64,000 bases of DNA, from positions 124,001-188,000 of the forward strand of contig CBDFLD010000023.1 in NCBI GenBank assembly GCA_965249005.1. Reading direction: 5' to 3'. Origin of the DNA: CBDFLD01 sp965249005 (GTDB lineage Bacteria > Acidobacteriota > UBA6911). Shown here piece after piece: positions 7,945 through 16,788 of the stretch. Numbering within the stretch: the stretch's first letter is position 1; every line of letters starts with the position of its first letter. Both the position numbers and the translations under genes were made by a program. The notes below the pieces were generated by a model, which worked only from the letters and a program-made list of their open reading frames with translations, searched no databases and was not told the origin of the DNA.

Positions 7945-10749
7945 CTAGTCAATATACACAAATTCGTTGGCGCACAATAGCATGTGGCACAAGTCACTCC
8001 ATGCCAGAAACTCGGCCGGAGATTGAGGCTCAGCCTCGGGCTCCGGCACGGGTGGCGGCTCCGGCGCTTCTTTACCCTCCCCATCTGCGGGAAGGGCGTC
8101 GAGAGTGTCTGCATGGCTCGCAACAGAAGTCGTAGACTCCACCGGCTCGCTTTGCGGCTCAGCCAATACCCTCTCGTGACTATCGACTTGCCGCTCGAGG
8201 AACCCACGGGACATTCTCTGCTCCTTATCGGAAGCTGGACGACCAAAGACAAGACGGAAGGCGTAGTCCACGCGCGCGTCGTTTTTGACCTTGGGCTTCT
8301 CGTCGAGGATGCGGCGCGCGAAGTACTTGGCCTGGAGGATGGTGAAATCGCTATTGCGCACGTGCAGCGCCTGGGTCGAGAGCGTCGAACGGGAGCGCCG
8401 GGGACAGGTGAATTCCATGACGGGCGCGTCGTATAGCTGCAAAAGCGTGAGCATCCGACTGCGCCGCTGCTGGAGATAAATGCTGCGCCGCCACGCCGAT
8501 GGTTCCGCCGCTGTAATGACTTCCCCTTCCTTGTCGATCTGCACTGGAACCGGGGGACCGTACATTTCGAAATTGAGCGTTCCGGCCACTGCAAGCATGG
8601 AGTCGCGGATCGCCTCCGCGTCGGCGCGCCGGAGCGGCATGCGCCACCACAAACGATTCTCCCCATCGACTCGGGCTCCGAGCTCACTCGAGAGCGAACC
8701 CTGCCGGTACACGGTGGAGGTCATGATGAGCTTGTGCATGGCCTTCGTGCTCCAGCCGCCACGGACGAACTCGGTCGCCAGCCAGTCGAGCAGCTCTGGA
8801 TGCGTCGGCCGCTCGCCTTTTTTCCCGAAGTTGTCGGGGGTACGAACCAGACCATTGCCGAAGTGATAGTGCCATATGCGATTGACCATGACGCGAGCCG
8901 TGAGAGGATGGTCGGGATGGACAAGCCATCGGGCCAGCGCGGTACGTAATCCTGCGGTTTGGGCTCCATCCCCCAGATCCGGCACCTGGAAGGGTCGCCG
9001 CGGATCGCTCAAGACTGCCAGAGGACCCGGTTCGACCTTCTCGCCGAAGTTGTCGTATTCCCCGCGCACGCGCAGAAAGGTGTCGGGTACCGTCGAACCC
9101 ATGTCTGCCAGGCCCCGGATGTGAGGGAATACCAACCGTTTGGCTTCGACCGCTTTGATAGTTTTTTCGATCTCGGTGTCTTTGTCTTTGAACTCGGGGA
9201 ACGCCTTGTTTAGCTCGTCCTCTTCGATCTTGAGTTCTTCCTCGAACTTACCCGCCAGGTAACGCTGCACGTCGCTGCGTTCTTCCAGCTCGGTACGGAT
9301 CGCGGCCTTGAGGTCCCTGCGCAGGGCTTCGGGAAACCGGAGCAATTTCTTCGCAAGGATTTGATCTTCATAGGCGAAGCGCTGCTGTTCGCGCGTCTCC
9401 TTGAGCGAGGTAATTTTCTTGTCCAGTGGCTCGTTGTGAATTCGCGCGCGTTCCCGTTCTGCCAAAGGGGCCTCGGCGAAACCACGCTTCTCCGAGACAA
9501 TCCAGTTGTCCGGGTCGTAAGCGGGCTTCAAAATCGCTTCCAGGCGGTAGTAGTCGCGCTGCGGGATGGGGTCGAACTTGTGATCGTGGCACTTGGCGCA
9601 GTGCATGGTCAGACCCAGGGCCGAGGAGCCAAAATTGCGGATCGTGTTGTCGATCGCGGTATAGCGATACTCTCGCAAGTCATAGTCTTCGTAGGTAGGG
9701 TCGGCCCCGGTGCGCAGATAGCCAGTCGCTTCCAGCCGTGCTATCGTTTCGGGTTCCAGTTGTTCGCCTGAGAGATTTACCATCTCATCCCCGGCCACCT
9801 GCTCGAGCAGGAACTCGTCGTAAGGCTTGTCCACATTGAAAGAACGGATCACATAATCCCGGTAACGATACGCCGACTTGCGCGGGTTGTCGGAGTCCCA
9901 GTGACCATCCGAGTCGGCATAGCCGACGGCGTCGAGCCAATGACGTCCCCAGCGCTCCCCGTAGCGCTCCGAAGCGAGCAGCCGATCCAAGAGCCGCTCA
10001 TAGGCATCGGGTTTCTCATCGGCGACAAAAGAGTCGACTTCGTCCGGAGTGGGCGGGAGACCGATAAGATCGAAGAAGGCCCTCCGTATGAGTGTGCGTC
10101 GGTCGGCGTCTTTGGATAGAGTAAGACCCTCTGCCTCCAGCTTCTTCAGGATGAAGGCATCAACGGGCGTGCGTGCGCGGTTGTTGTGCTGGACTTCGGG
10201 AATACTCGGCCGCAGCGGGGTACGAAAGGACCAGAAGTTGCGGTCCGCTTTGCTCACACCATAGCTGACGCCAGGGCCGGACGCAGCTATGGCTGCAGGG
10301 TGCACGCCTGTCCGCGCGCCCCCCGCGATCCATTCGCGGATCAATTCGACCTGCGTCTCGCTCAGCGGCGGTTCCCCCTCCAAGGGCATCTTCCCGGTGG
10401 CGACCTGCGTAAAGAGCAAGCTACGGTCTGGATTCCCCGGAACCAATGCAGGGCCTGATCTACCGCCGGTGATCATGGCTTCCCTGTCGCGCAGGTCGAG
10501 CTTGGCGTAGCGGAGGCCGTCACCGTGGCACTTGATGCAGTGTGCCTCGAGAACGGGCCGAACCGTCTCAAAGGTCGGTGGAGTACCGGCGCTCTGATTC
10601 TCTTGTTTCCCCACACCGGACAATCCCGGAGCTGCCAGCGCTAGTCCCAGCGCCGCCGCCAGTCCATAGCCCGGCGCGCGCAAATCGACGCCACATCGGC
10701 GCCTGCGACGCGTGGCCCACTTCAGGAAATATGTCTCTGGCCGCACCAT
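7945..10749 (-). CDS. PSCyt1-PSCyt2-PSD1 (DUF1549/DUF1553) cytochrome-like protein
   Basis: 934 aa with an N-terminal hydrophobic export signal. PSCyt1 has a c-type haem site C71-I-K-C-H75 and a later KMPLEG segment with a candidate Met ligand. PSCyt2 carries a second C-x-x-C-H (CAKCHDHKFDP), and the C-terminal PSD1 part has the conserved TARVMVNRIWHYHFG and LDWLATEFV segments. A Pro/Glu-rich low-complexity insert (about residues 860-910) interrupts the PSD1 C-terminus just before the terminal CHMLLCANEFVYID; the second copy at 28349 lacks it. Transcribed with the downstream DUF1501 gene. Function unknown; the haem motifs suggest periplasmic electron transfer. Confidence 0.9.
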   Translation of the reverse strand: MVRPETYFLKWATRRRRRCGVDLRAPGYGLAAALGLALAAPGLSGVGKQENQSAGTPPTFETVRPVLEAHCIKCHGDGLRYAKLDLRDREAMITGGRSGPALVPGNPDRSLLFTQVATGKMPLEGEPPLSETQVELIREWIAGGARTGVHPAAIAASGPGVSYGVSKADRNFWSFRTPLRPSIPEVQHNNRARTPVDAFILKKLEAEGLTLSKDADRRTLIRRAFFDLIGLPPTPDEVDSFVADEKPDAYERLLDRLLASERYGERWGRHWLDAVGYADSDGHWDSDNPRKSAYRYRDYVIRSFNVDKPYDEFLLEQVAGDEMVNLSGEQLEPETIARLEATGYLRTGADPTYEDYDLREYRYTAIDNTIRNFGSSALGLTMHCAKCHDHKFDPIPQRDYYRLEAILKPAYDPDNWIVSEKRGFAEAPLAERERARIHNEPLDKKITSLKETREQQRFAYEDQILAKKLLRFPEALRRDLKAAIRTELEERSDVQRYLAGKFEEELKIEEDELNKAFPEFKDKDTEIEKTIKAVEAKRLVFPHIRGLADMGSTVPDTFLRVRGEYDNFGEKVEPGPLAVLSDPRRPFQVPDLGDGAQTAGLRTALARWLVHPDHPLTARVMVNRIWHYHFGNGLVRTPDNFGKKGERPTHPELLDWLATEFVRGGWSTKAMHKLIMTSTVYRQGSLSSELGARVDGENRLWWRMPLRRADAEAIRDSMLAVAGTLNFEMYGPPVPVQIDKEGEVITAAEPSAWRRSIYLQQRRSRMLTLLQLYDAPVMEFTCPRRSRSTLSTQALHVRNSDFTILQAKYFARRILDEKPKVKNDARVDYAFRLVFGRPASDKEQRMSRGFLERQVDSHERVLAEPQSEPVESTTSVASHADTLDALPADGEGKEAPEPPPVPEPEAEPQSPAEFLAWSDLCHMLLCANEFVYID

Positions 10750-10883
10750 TGAATCTCTTATCGGGCGTCCGGCTGGCTATATCAGCTTCCGGAGAGAGAA
10801 AAAAAACTCGCAGCTGATTCTAGGATAACGGATTACAGGTGCAATCGCAACCGGCCGGACCAGAACGTGGCGGCAAGTAGGTT

Positions 10884-11834
10884 TTAGGGAAGGTACAGTT
10901 TTAGGCATCGAGCGATGAACGCGTCCAGCTTTCCTGCAACGATATAAATGGTGCTGATCCCCTCGGCCGATTGACCCGGAGCCACGTCTCCCAGCAACGG
11001 ATCGGCGTGAATGCAGACCCCATCCTGATGCTCTACCCGTCTGGACCGGTTGTTGAAGAAGTATGCGGGATTCATGGTCGTCATTCCGACCGTCCATTTC
11101 CCGTCCTTCGAAACAACGCATCCAAAGGCTTTGGAAAGGACTTGCCGATGGGCAGGCTTCTGGATGACCCGGTACAACCACAGTTCATCGAGCGGCGGCC
11201 CTCCGAGGACACGGAAGAACGTATAGGCTCCGCTCGCGGGACCAGCGGAGGCGAAAAGACTACCCAGTGGCACCCACCCTCCGGGGGAGGTCCAATTGCC
11301 GGTCGGAACATAAGTCCGCTCGAGAGCTGGATCGTTAAATAGCGGCGCATCGGCATAGGTCAAGCAGGTAAAAACATTCGCCTTTCGCCAGGTCCGAGTG
11401 GATAGGTTGGTCAGTTTCACACGCGTTTCGATTTCCCCTTCCCTGAAGTCGACCTCGGCTTCCACACGGGCCATATCGGGAATTGTTGTTTTCCAACGGG
11501 CAGTTTCTCTAGAGAACTCCCATGTATCGGGGTTGTGCGCCCAGGGCACGATCGGCCCCTCCGCGTCGGAGACCACTTCAGGAATGGCAATCTTGAAGAC
11601 GTTGCCCGGGAACTGCGGCAACTCGAACTCGATCGACTGCTCCTGAAAATGGTTAACCCACACCCTGGGAGGGTGCTTCGCAACCCCGCCGGCTTTCTGG
11701 GTCCGGGCGGACGCTTCGCTCCCTACCGAGGGCAGCCATGGACCCGACGGATCGAGCGCATCCACTACGATTACAGCAGCAGCCATCAATAGGAACAACG
11801 CCTTCGAGTGTTGTCCTTTGTTTCGCAAAGTCAT
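10884..11834 (-). CDS. Secreted protein of unknown function
   Basis: 316 aa. An N-terminal hydrophobic stretch (ALFLLMAAAVIVVDA) predicts secretion. The rest is rich in beta-strand-like segments and aromatic residues (HFQEQSIEFELPQFPGN, FREGEIETRVKLTNLS, NPAYFFNNRSRR). I do not recognise the family. The segment with NLS/TRT repeats after EVEAEV could be a galactose-mutarotase-like or Ig-like beta sandwich, but that is a guess. It lies 9 bases downstream of the DUF3179 gene and 134 bases upstream of the PSCyt/PSD1 gene, inside the long minus-strand block. Confidence 0.7.
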   Translation of the reverse strand: MTLRNKGQHSKALFLLMAAAVIVVDALDPSGPWLPSVGSEASARTQKAGGVAKHPPRVWVNHFQEQSIEFELPQFPGNVFKIAIPEVVSDAEGPIVPWAHNPDTWEFSRETARWKTTIPDMARVEAEVDFREGEIETRVKLTNLSTRTWRKANVFTCLTYADAPLFNDPALERTYVPTGNWTSPGGWVPLGSLFASAGPASGAYTFFRVLGGPPLDELWLYRVIQKPAHRQVLSKAFGCVVSKDGKWTVGMTTMNPAYFFNNRSRRVEHQDGVCIHADPLLGDVAPGQSAEGISTIYIVAGKLDAFIARCLKLYLP

Positions 11835-11843
11835 GGTTTTTTC

Positions 11844-13211
11844 CTAACGAACCAGGCGTGAATCGGGAAACTGAGCATACCAGCCAAACCAAAAAGCGCG
11901 GTGGGATGGAAGCCGTCGAAGCTTCATGCCGGTTGGGCCCACGAGAGCGTCTTCACTGACTTCCCATGTGCCTCCCCGATCATCGACGAGGGTCTTCTTC
12001 TTGTCCCACTTCGCAAACTTTGTCTGCTTCGCTTCGTAGACCCGGGCGGCTCCCGATCGGTCCGTCAGTATAACAAAGGCACAGCCGCCGGTTTTGTCCT
12101 CGTATAGGGAGTTCTTTCTGAGAAAACGGACATCAAAAGCGACCGGTTCGCCATCGATCAACAGTGCCACGATCTCCTGTTTGTTCTTGAGGCGATTGTC
12201 TCGGTCAGGGACGGGAAACATCAAGTCATGGGTTCTGAAGTACGCACGATAGGCCACCCCTTCGCCGTAGTCCCGTTCAAACCCGGTATCGAGCGAGAGC
12301 ACTTTCGTCGTGGGATGCAGCGCTTTCCAGGCTTTCCAGGTCGTGGTGGTGATGGGTAGCCGTTGCAGTTTCAACCCTTGGCCTACGAGTTCTCCTGTGA
12401 CGGGCACGCCTTCCAGAGCGAACCAGAGCGAGCGCGTCTGACGGTCGTACATGAGCTTGTTCGAGCGATACAGAAAGCCGCTCGTTCCGAAGCTGAATCT
12501 CTGTTCTCCGATTTGCTGTCGATAAAGGACGGCTGCGCCGCAGAGCGTGCAGTAGGCACAAGTCACGTCAACACTCCCGATGGTGTCGTTGAAGAGCTCA
12601 TGCCACGCCAGAATCCGCTTGGGGTAGGCGCGTGCCTCCCCGTTGATGAAGACTCCGAAAACGATGTTCTTGCCTCCCAAGTATCGTGCCTCTTCGGCCT
12701 CGACGAAATTGGGATGCTCCAACGGAGGAATGCCGTCGACTGCGACACCGCCCCATAGAATCTCGTCCAGCCGGATCGTGTGCTTCATTCCGGGAAAAAA
12801 CCACCAGTAAAAGCGTTGGTCTACGTTCGAATAGAGGTCCGCTTTGAAGGCGGGGTAAGCGGGATGCATTTCGAAATCTTCGTGCCAGATCCAGTGCAAC
12901 CACACATAGACATCACGCTTGAGCCGCTTTCCCGTCTTTTTTTCGAGCAGCTCCCACAGGTCCCGCTTGCGAGGCCCTTCGCTTTGTATTGCCAGCAACA
13001 TTTCCAAGATTATGGGAACGAAAGAAACCTCCCATAGGGACCCAACCGTCTCTGCTGCTTTTTCGCGGACTGATCGCTCCTTGTGCGCCAGATCGATGAT
13101 AGTTTGAAGGGAAATGTTTGCTGCTGCAGCGTGTGTCTCCCCAAGGCAGTCGGCAGTAACCAAGAAGGACACAAAAACGATAGGGAATACTTTTCTCAGG
13201 GGTCGGACCAC
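11844..13211 (-). CDS. DUF3179 domain protein, exported
   Basis: 455 aa with a Sec-type signal peptide (VFPIVFVSFLVTADCLG). Residues about 30-110 look like alpha-helical repeats. From about residue 175 the DUF3179 domain is clear: GVFINGEARAYPKRIL, the cysteine cluster DVTCAYCTLCGAAVLYR, FGTSGFLYRSNKLMYDR and TKVLSLDTGFERDYG. The conserved C-x2-C-x2-C may bind metal or be redox active; the family has no assigned activity. It sits 12 bases downstream of the propeller-paralogue cluster and 9 bases before the unknown 316-aa gene, consistent with one transcript. Confidence 0.88.
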   Translation of the reverse strand: MVRPLRKVFPIVFVSFLVTADCLGETHAAAANISLQTIIDLAHKERSVREKAAETVGSLWEVSFVPIILEMLLAIQSEGPRKRDLWELLEKKTGKRLKRDVYVWLHWIWHEDFEMHPAYPAFKADLYSNVDQRFYWWFFPGMKHTIRLDEILWGGVAVDGIPPLEHPNFVEAEEARYLGGKNIVFGVFINGEARAYPKRILAWHELFNDTIGSVDVTCAYCTLCGAAVLYRQQIGEQRFSFGTSGFLYRSNKLMYDRQTRSLWFALEGVPVTGELVGQGLKLQRLPITTTTWKAWKALHPTTKVLSLDTGFERDYGEGVAYRAYFRTHDLMFPVPDRDNRLKNKQEIVALLIDGEPVAFDVRFLRKNSLYEDKTGGCAFVILTDRSGAARVYEAKQTKFAKWDKKKTLVDDRGGTWEVSEDALVGPTGMKLRRLPSHRAFWFGWYAQFPDSRLVR

Positions 13212-13223
13212 GATATATCTTTC

Positions 13224-14381
13224 TTACATTCCGAAGTGAAGCTCCCAGCGGGACTCGCCGTGTACAAAGAGGCGAGCGACGCGGCCAGCTCTCTTGTCTG
13301 TTCCGGTCTCGTCCATTCCTAAAACCTGAGGGTACCAGGGCCCCCATTCGCCCCATTGCTCATTGCCCGGATATTTGTATTGTTTGACTAGGTCCGGCGG
13401 CTTTTCGAGTAGAGGGCTGCCGTCGGGCGGAGTAATCAGCTTTTGGAGCTTGCTCCAGGCTTCCGGGTTGGACAGGTCGGAGTTGAAGGTGATGTAGAAT
13501 CCGTCAGGGCCCCACTCCCGGTCAATCGAGCGGTTGACGATCATGACGAATTGATTCCGGTAGGTGTTGAAGTGAATCGAAGGTCCCCAGATCCAATCCG
13601 CTTTGGGCGTATGGAGGTCCTTTGCCGCCGGAAAGATTGGCGTTACTTGCCCGCCCACCCCCGGCTCCGTCCATTCCTGGTGGTGCCACTTCCACACCTT
13701 CCCCACCGGGTCATCCCGGTCGCCGTAACGCATCCGGGCGACGGAAAGCCCCTGCTCGGACACGGCCCGGTGAAACGTGCCGATGAAGAAATAAAAGTAC
13801 TCCTTTTCTTCATCGGCGATCACGGCAAAGTCGCCGTTTCCACCTGCGAAATACAGATTCTTGCTCTGGCAAAACAGGGAGTCCGGTGGAGCATCCAGAA
13901 TGAAGCCGAAGTCTTTCCAGGTCAACCCATTATCCAGGGACCGGGCCGCGCCGATTCTTGGCGCCGAGAGCGCGTTGTCGCTACAGACACCGGAAGGCTC
14001 GCTGTGGTACCAGCCGTACAGGGTGCCGTCGGCATCGATCCAGGTACTCTCGAATATCCGATCCTTGTAGTCGCCACTGACGATGTTTTCAAAATCAGCC
14101 GGTTCTTTGCTCTCATTCATATGGAACAGGTCCGGACCACCGTACCGCCATATCTGCCAAGGTTTTCCGGTCGGGTTGAAGGCGTAGAGCGTGCCTTCTT
14201 TCCAATGGTACCCGACGTTGGAATCGGTCCCGCCCGGAAGGTTCGTTGTGGGTGCCTTCTTCAGAACAAACTGTACTGAGCCATCATTCTCAGCGGAAGT
14301 ATCTTCGTGGCCGGCGGGGCCCGCACAAGCACCGGTCCACATACCTACCAGCAGCACCACGAGCGCTTTCCGAGTTTTCAT
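13224..14381 (-). CDS. Predicted beta-propeller lipoprotein, paralogue 3 of a tandem triplet
   Basis: 385 aa. The signal ends in a lipobox (GMWTGAC), so it is probably a lipoprotein. The body contains segments shared with the next two genes: WKEGTLYAFNPTGKPW, GNGDFAVI, EQGLSVARMRYGDRDDPVGKVWKWH, GPSIHFNTYRNQFVMIVNR and a C-terminal HGESRWELHFG. The recurrent Trp/Asp/Gly blade-like spacing resembles five-bladed propellers of GH43/GH32/DUF4185-type proteins, but the catalytic triad is not demonstrable by eye. Likely extracytoplasmic glycan recognition or hydrolysis; this is inference from fold and neighbours. Confidence 0.75.
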   Translation of the reverse strand: MKTRKALVVLLVGMWTGACAGPAGHEDTSAENDGSVQFVLKKAPTTNLPGGTDSNVGYHWKEGTLYAFNPTGKPWQIWRYGGPDLFHMNESKEPADFENIVSGDYKDRIFESTWIDADGTLYGWYHSEPSGVCSDNALSAPRIGAARSLDNGLTWKDFGFILDAPPDSLFCQSKNLYFAGGNGDFAVIADEEKEYFYFFIGTFHRAVSEQGLSVARMRYGDRDDPVGKVWKWHHQEWTEPGVGGQVTPIFPAAKDLHTPKADWIWGPSIHFNTYRNQFVMIVNRSIDREWGPDGFYITFNSDLSNPEAWSKLQKLITPPDGSPLLEKPPDLVKQYKYPGNEQWGEWGPWYPQVLGMDETGTDKRAGRVARLFVHGESRWELHFGM

Positions 14382-14393
14382 GGCTCTCCGAAA

Positions 14394-15524
14394 CTATTCC
14401 TTGGAAAAAACAATCTCCCATCGCGACTCCCCATGAATGAAGAGCCGAGCAGTCCGGCCGGCACTCTTGTCCGTCTCCTGCCGCTTTGCATCCAACCCTA
14501 GGACTTGGGGATACCACGGACCCCAATCATCCCAATCCGCGTTGCCGGGTATTTCGAACTGTGCGACCAACCCCGGAGGTCGATGCAGGAGAGAACTCGC
14601 GCCCGCTGGAGCAGTTAACTTCTGAGGCGAGCTCCAGCCTTCCGGATGGGCGACGTCCGGATTGAAGGAAATGTAGAATCCTTCGGGAACCCAGTCTTTA
14701 CCAAGCGTACGGTTGATTATGACTGCGTATTGTTCGAGATAGGTATTCCAATGAATGGAGGGCCCCCAGTACGCGTCTGAATCTTTCTCGTGCCAACCGA
14801 CCGTCACCGGGAAGATTGGTTTGACTCGACCTCCCATGCCCGGCTGGTCCCAATTGCCGTTATGCCATTTTCGCACCTTGCCGACAGGGTCGTCCCGGTC
14901 GGCGTAGCGCATTCGGGCAATGGAAACGCCCTGCTCCGAAACATTCTCGTGGTAGGTACTGATGAAGAAGTAGACCCATTGCCGCTCTTGATCGAGGATT
15001 ACCGAAAAGTCTCCGTTTCCTCCCGCGAAGAAGAGATTTGCACTCTCGCAATTCAAGGAGTCCTCGGGCGGTATGATGATGATTCCCAGATCCTGCCAGT
15101 TCAGGCCGTCGTCTTCCGATCGCGCCGCCCCGATCCGAGCGGCCGACAAATTCTCTTTCTTGCAAACCTTGAACTCCGTGTGATACCAGCCATAAAGCGT
15201 GCCGTCCTGGTCTTTCCAGGTGCTCTCGATAAAGGGGAAGAAGCCACTCGAGTCGAACTTGACAAATGGACCGGCCTCGAGGTGAAAGAAATCCGATCCT
15301 GAGCTCCGCTTCGTTTTCCAGGGTGGACCGAAAGGGTTGAATAGATAGAGCGTGCCGTTATCCCAGTGTGCCGGCGTGTTGCAGTCGGTCTGACCCGCAA
15401 ACGCGATGGTCGAAGCCTTACGCAGCTTGACGTTCGGAACACCGCCCCCGGAGGCAAAGGCGACAACAGCAAGCCATACGGCCGCCGGCAACGCAAACAG
15501 CAGTAGTAACTTCCGGATCAACAC
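14394..15524 (-). CDS. Predicted secreted beta-propeller protein, paralogue 2 of a tandem triplet
   Basis: About 376 aa from a GTG at 15522-15524, which has AAAGAGGT upstream and opens directly into a Sec signal (LIRKLLLLFALPAAVWLAVV). The open frame extends 46 codons further up (to 15662), overlapping the preceding gene, but that extension has no signal and no similarity to the paralogues. Shared blocks: DCNTPAHWDNGTLYLFNP, GNGDFSVI, EQGVSIARMRYADRDDPVGKV, GPSIHWNTYLEQYAVIINR, WYPQVLGLDAKRQETDKSAGR, HGESRWEIVFSKE. Function as for the neighbours: unknown, propeller-like. Confidence 0.75.
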   Translation of the reverse strand: MLIRKLLLLFALPAAVWLAVVAFASGGGVPNVKLRKASTIAFAGQTDCNTPAHWDNGTLYLFNPFGPPWKTKRSSGSDFFHLEAGPFVKFDSSGFFPFIESTWKDQDGTLYGWYHTEFKVCKKENLSAARIGAARSEDDGLNWQDLGIIIIPPEDSLNCESANLFFAGGNGDFSVILDQERQWVYFFISTYHENVSEQGVSIARMRYADRDDPVGKVRKWHNGNWDQPGMGGRVKPIFPVTVGWHEKDSDAYWGPSIHWNTYLEQYAVIINRTLGKDWVPEGFYISFNPDVAHPEGWSSPQKLTAPAGASSLLHRPPGLVAQFEIPGNADWDDWGPWYPQVLGLDAKRQETDKSAGRTARLFIHGESRWEIVFSKE

Positions 15525-15631
15525 GACTCGACCTCTTTTTTTTGGTTGGATGGGTTTCAGCCCCAAGCCCCACAGTTCATCCTTCGAAGAATCGGTGTCG
15601 CCTGCGGCACCCACAGTATTCATTTGGGATC

Positions 15632-16717
15632 CTAATCTTCTTTCGAGAAAACAATCTCCCACTTCGAGTGCCCGCCCAGATAGAAGCGGGCAACGCGGCC
15701 GGCCAGCTTGTCCGTTTCCTTCGCCTCGGCGTTCAGACCGAGAAGGGAAGGGTACCAGCCCGCGATGAAATACCGCTTCTGGGGTCCCTTGAGGATGTTT
15801 TTTGGCTGGGACCAGCCTTTCGGATTATCCAGCCGAGGATTGAAGCTCACGTAGATCCCCTCCTGGGGCCAACCCTTCGTGCAGCAGGAGCGATTGAGCA
15901 AGATCACATATTGTTCGAGGTACGTATTCCAGTGAATCGAAGGCCCCCAGAGGGCATCGGCGTCCTCTCGCATCCAATCCACCCGGACATTGAAAATGGG
16001 CGTCACGGCTCCGCCGATGCCAGGTTGCTTCCAGGCCCCATCCCGGTACTTCCATACCTTACCCACGGGTTTATCCCGATCCGCATAAGCCATGCGCGCG
16101 ACGGCTACCCCTTGTTGCGAGACATCGAGCGGATAGTTGCTGAAGAGAAAGTAGAGGAAGTCACCGCCTCGGTCGCGGATCACGGAGAAATCTCCGTTGC
16201 CCCCCGCAAAGAATCCATTCTTTGCCCCGCAATCGACTCCGGAGGGCGCCTCGAGGATGACACCGAGGTCCACAAAACTGGCACCGTCGTTCTCGGATCG
16301 AAGCGCTCCGATCTTGGGCGCGGTCAGCTTGTGGGTGCCGCTGTCCGGGTGATACTCCTTCGCCTCGCAGATCCCTTTCGGTTCGTGATGATACCAGGCG
16401 TAAAGGACCCCGCTTTCATCCATCCAGCTGGCTTCGATCCAGCGGGTATGTCTTTCATGGTGATCGAACGCAACGGCCTGGGTCTGGCGAAGATGAAATT
16501 GATCGGTCCCTTCGCTGCGCACCGGAAGACCCCGCGAGTTGAAGAGGTAGAACTTATCGTCTTTCCAGTGTCCAGGACTGTTGCAATCGACACCGCCCGG
16601 CATTTCCACGGGCTCGACCGCGCGCAAGGCAGCCGTTTGACCGTGGAGGACCGGCGCCCAGACAAGAGCGACCAGACCAACCAGAAGAAAAAGCGCTCCT
16701 ACTTTTGTTCGCAACAT
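15632..16717 (-). CDS. Predicted secreted beta-propeller protein, paralogue 1 of a tandem triplet
   Basis: 361 aa with a Sec signal peptide (GALFLLVGLVALVWAPVLHG). It shares with its two neighbours the blocks DCNSPGHWKDDKFYLFN, GNGDFSVI, QQGVAVARMAYADRDKPVGKVWKY, GPSIHWNTYLEQYVILLNRS, and a C-terminal GGHSKWEIVFSKED. The start ATG is 7 nt after CAGGAGTACT, part of a sequence that resembles the MITE-end motif (16726-16759). The three genes are separated by only 12 and about 107 bases, consistent with tandem duplication. Activity unknown; a glycan-active or glycan-binding propeller is the best guess. Confidence 0.75.
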   Translation of the reverse strand: MLRTKVGALFLLVGLVALVWAPVLHGQTAALRAVEPVEMPGGVDCNSPGHWKDDKFYLFNSRGLPVRSEGTDQFHLRQTQAVAFDHHERHTRWIEASWMDESGVLYAWYHHEPKGICEAKEYHPDSGTHKLTAPKIGALRSENDGASFVDLGVILEAPSGVDCGAKNGFFAGGNGDFSVIRDRGGDFLYFLFSNYPLDVSQQGVAVARMAYADRDKPVGKVWKYRDGAWKQPGIGGAVTPIFNVRVDWMREDADALWGPSIHWNTYLEQYVILLNRSCCTKGWPQEGIYVSFNPRLDNPKGWSQPKNILKGPQKRYFIAGWYPSLLGLNAEAKETDKLAGRVARFYLGGHSKWEIVFSKED

Positions 16718-16725
16718 GGATGAGT

Positions 16726-16759
16726 ACTCCTGTTCCTGAGTGCGTCGGTGTTTGCGCCA
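16726..16759. repeat. MITE-end-like motif upstream of the propeller gene
   Basis: AGTACTCCTGTTC followed at the same distance by GTTTGCG, as in the left end of the element at 978-1011 (identical first 13 bases and identical last seven; intervening bases differ). On the minus strand it provides the AGGAG ribosome binding site of the gene starting at 16717. May be a degenerate solo end. Confidence 0.4.
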
Positions 16760-16788
16760 GCTCGGCTGAGCGGGGTCGGGAGAGCGCC

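Noticed and set aside
15542..16723. 393-codon plus-strand ORF
   Set aside because: Antisense to a propeller gene; no protein-like pattern.
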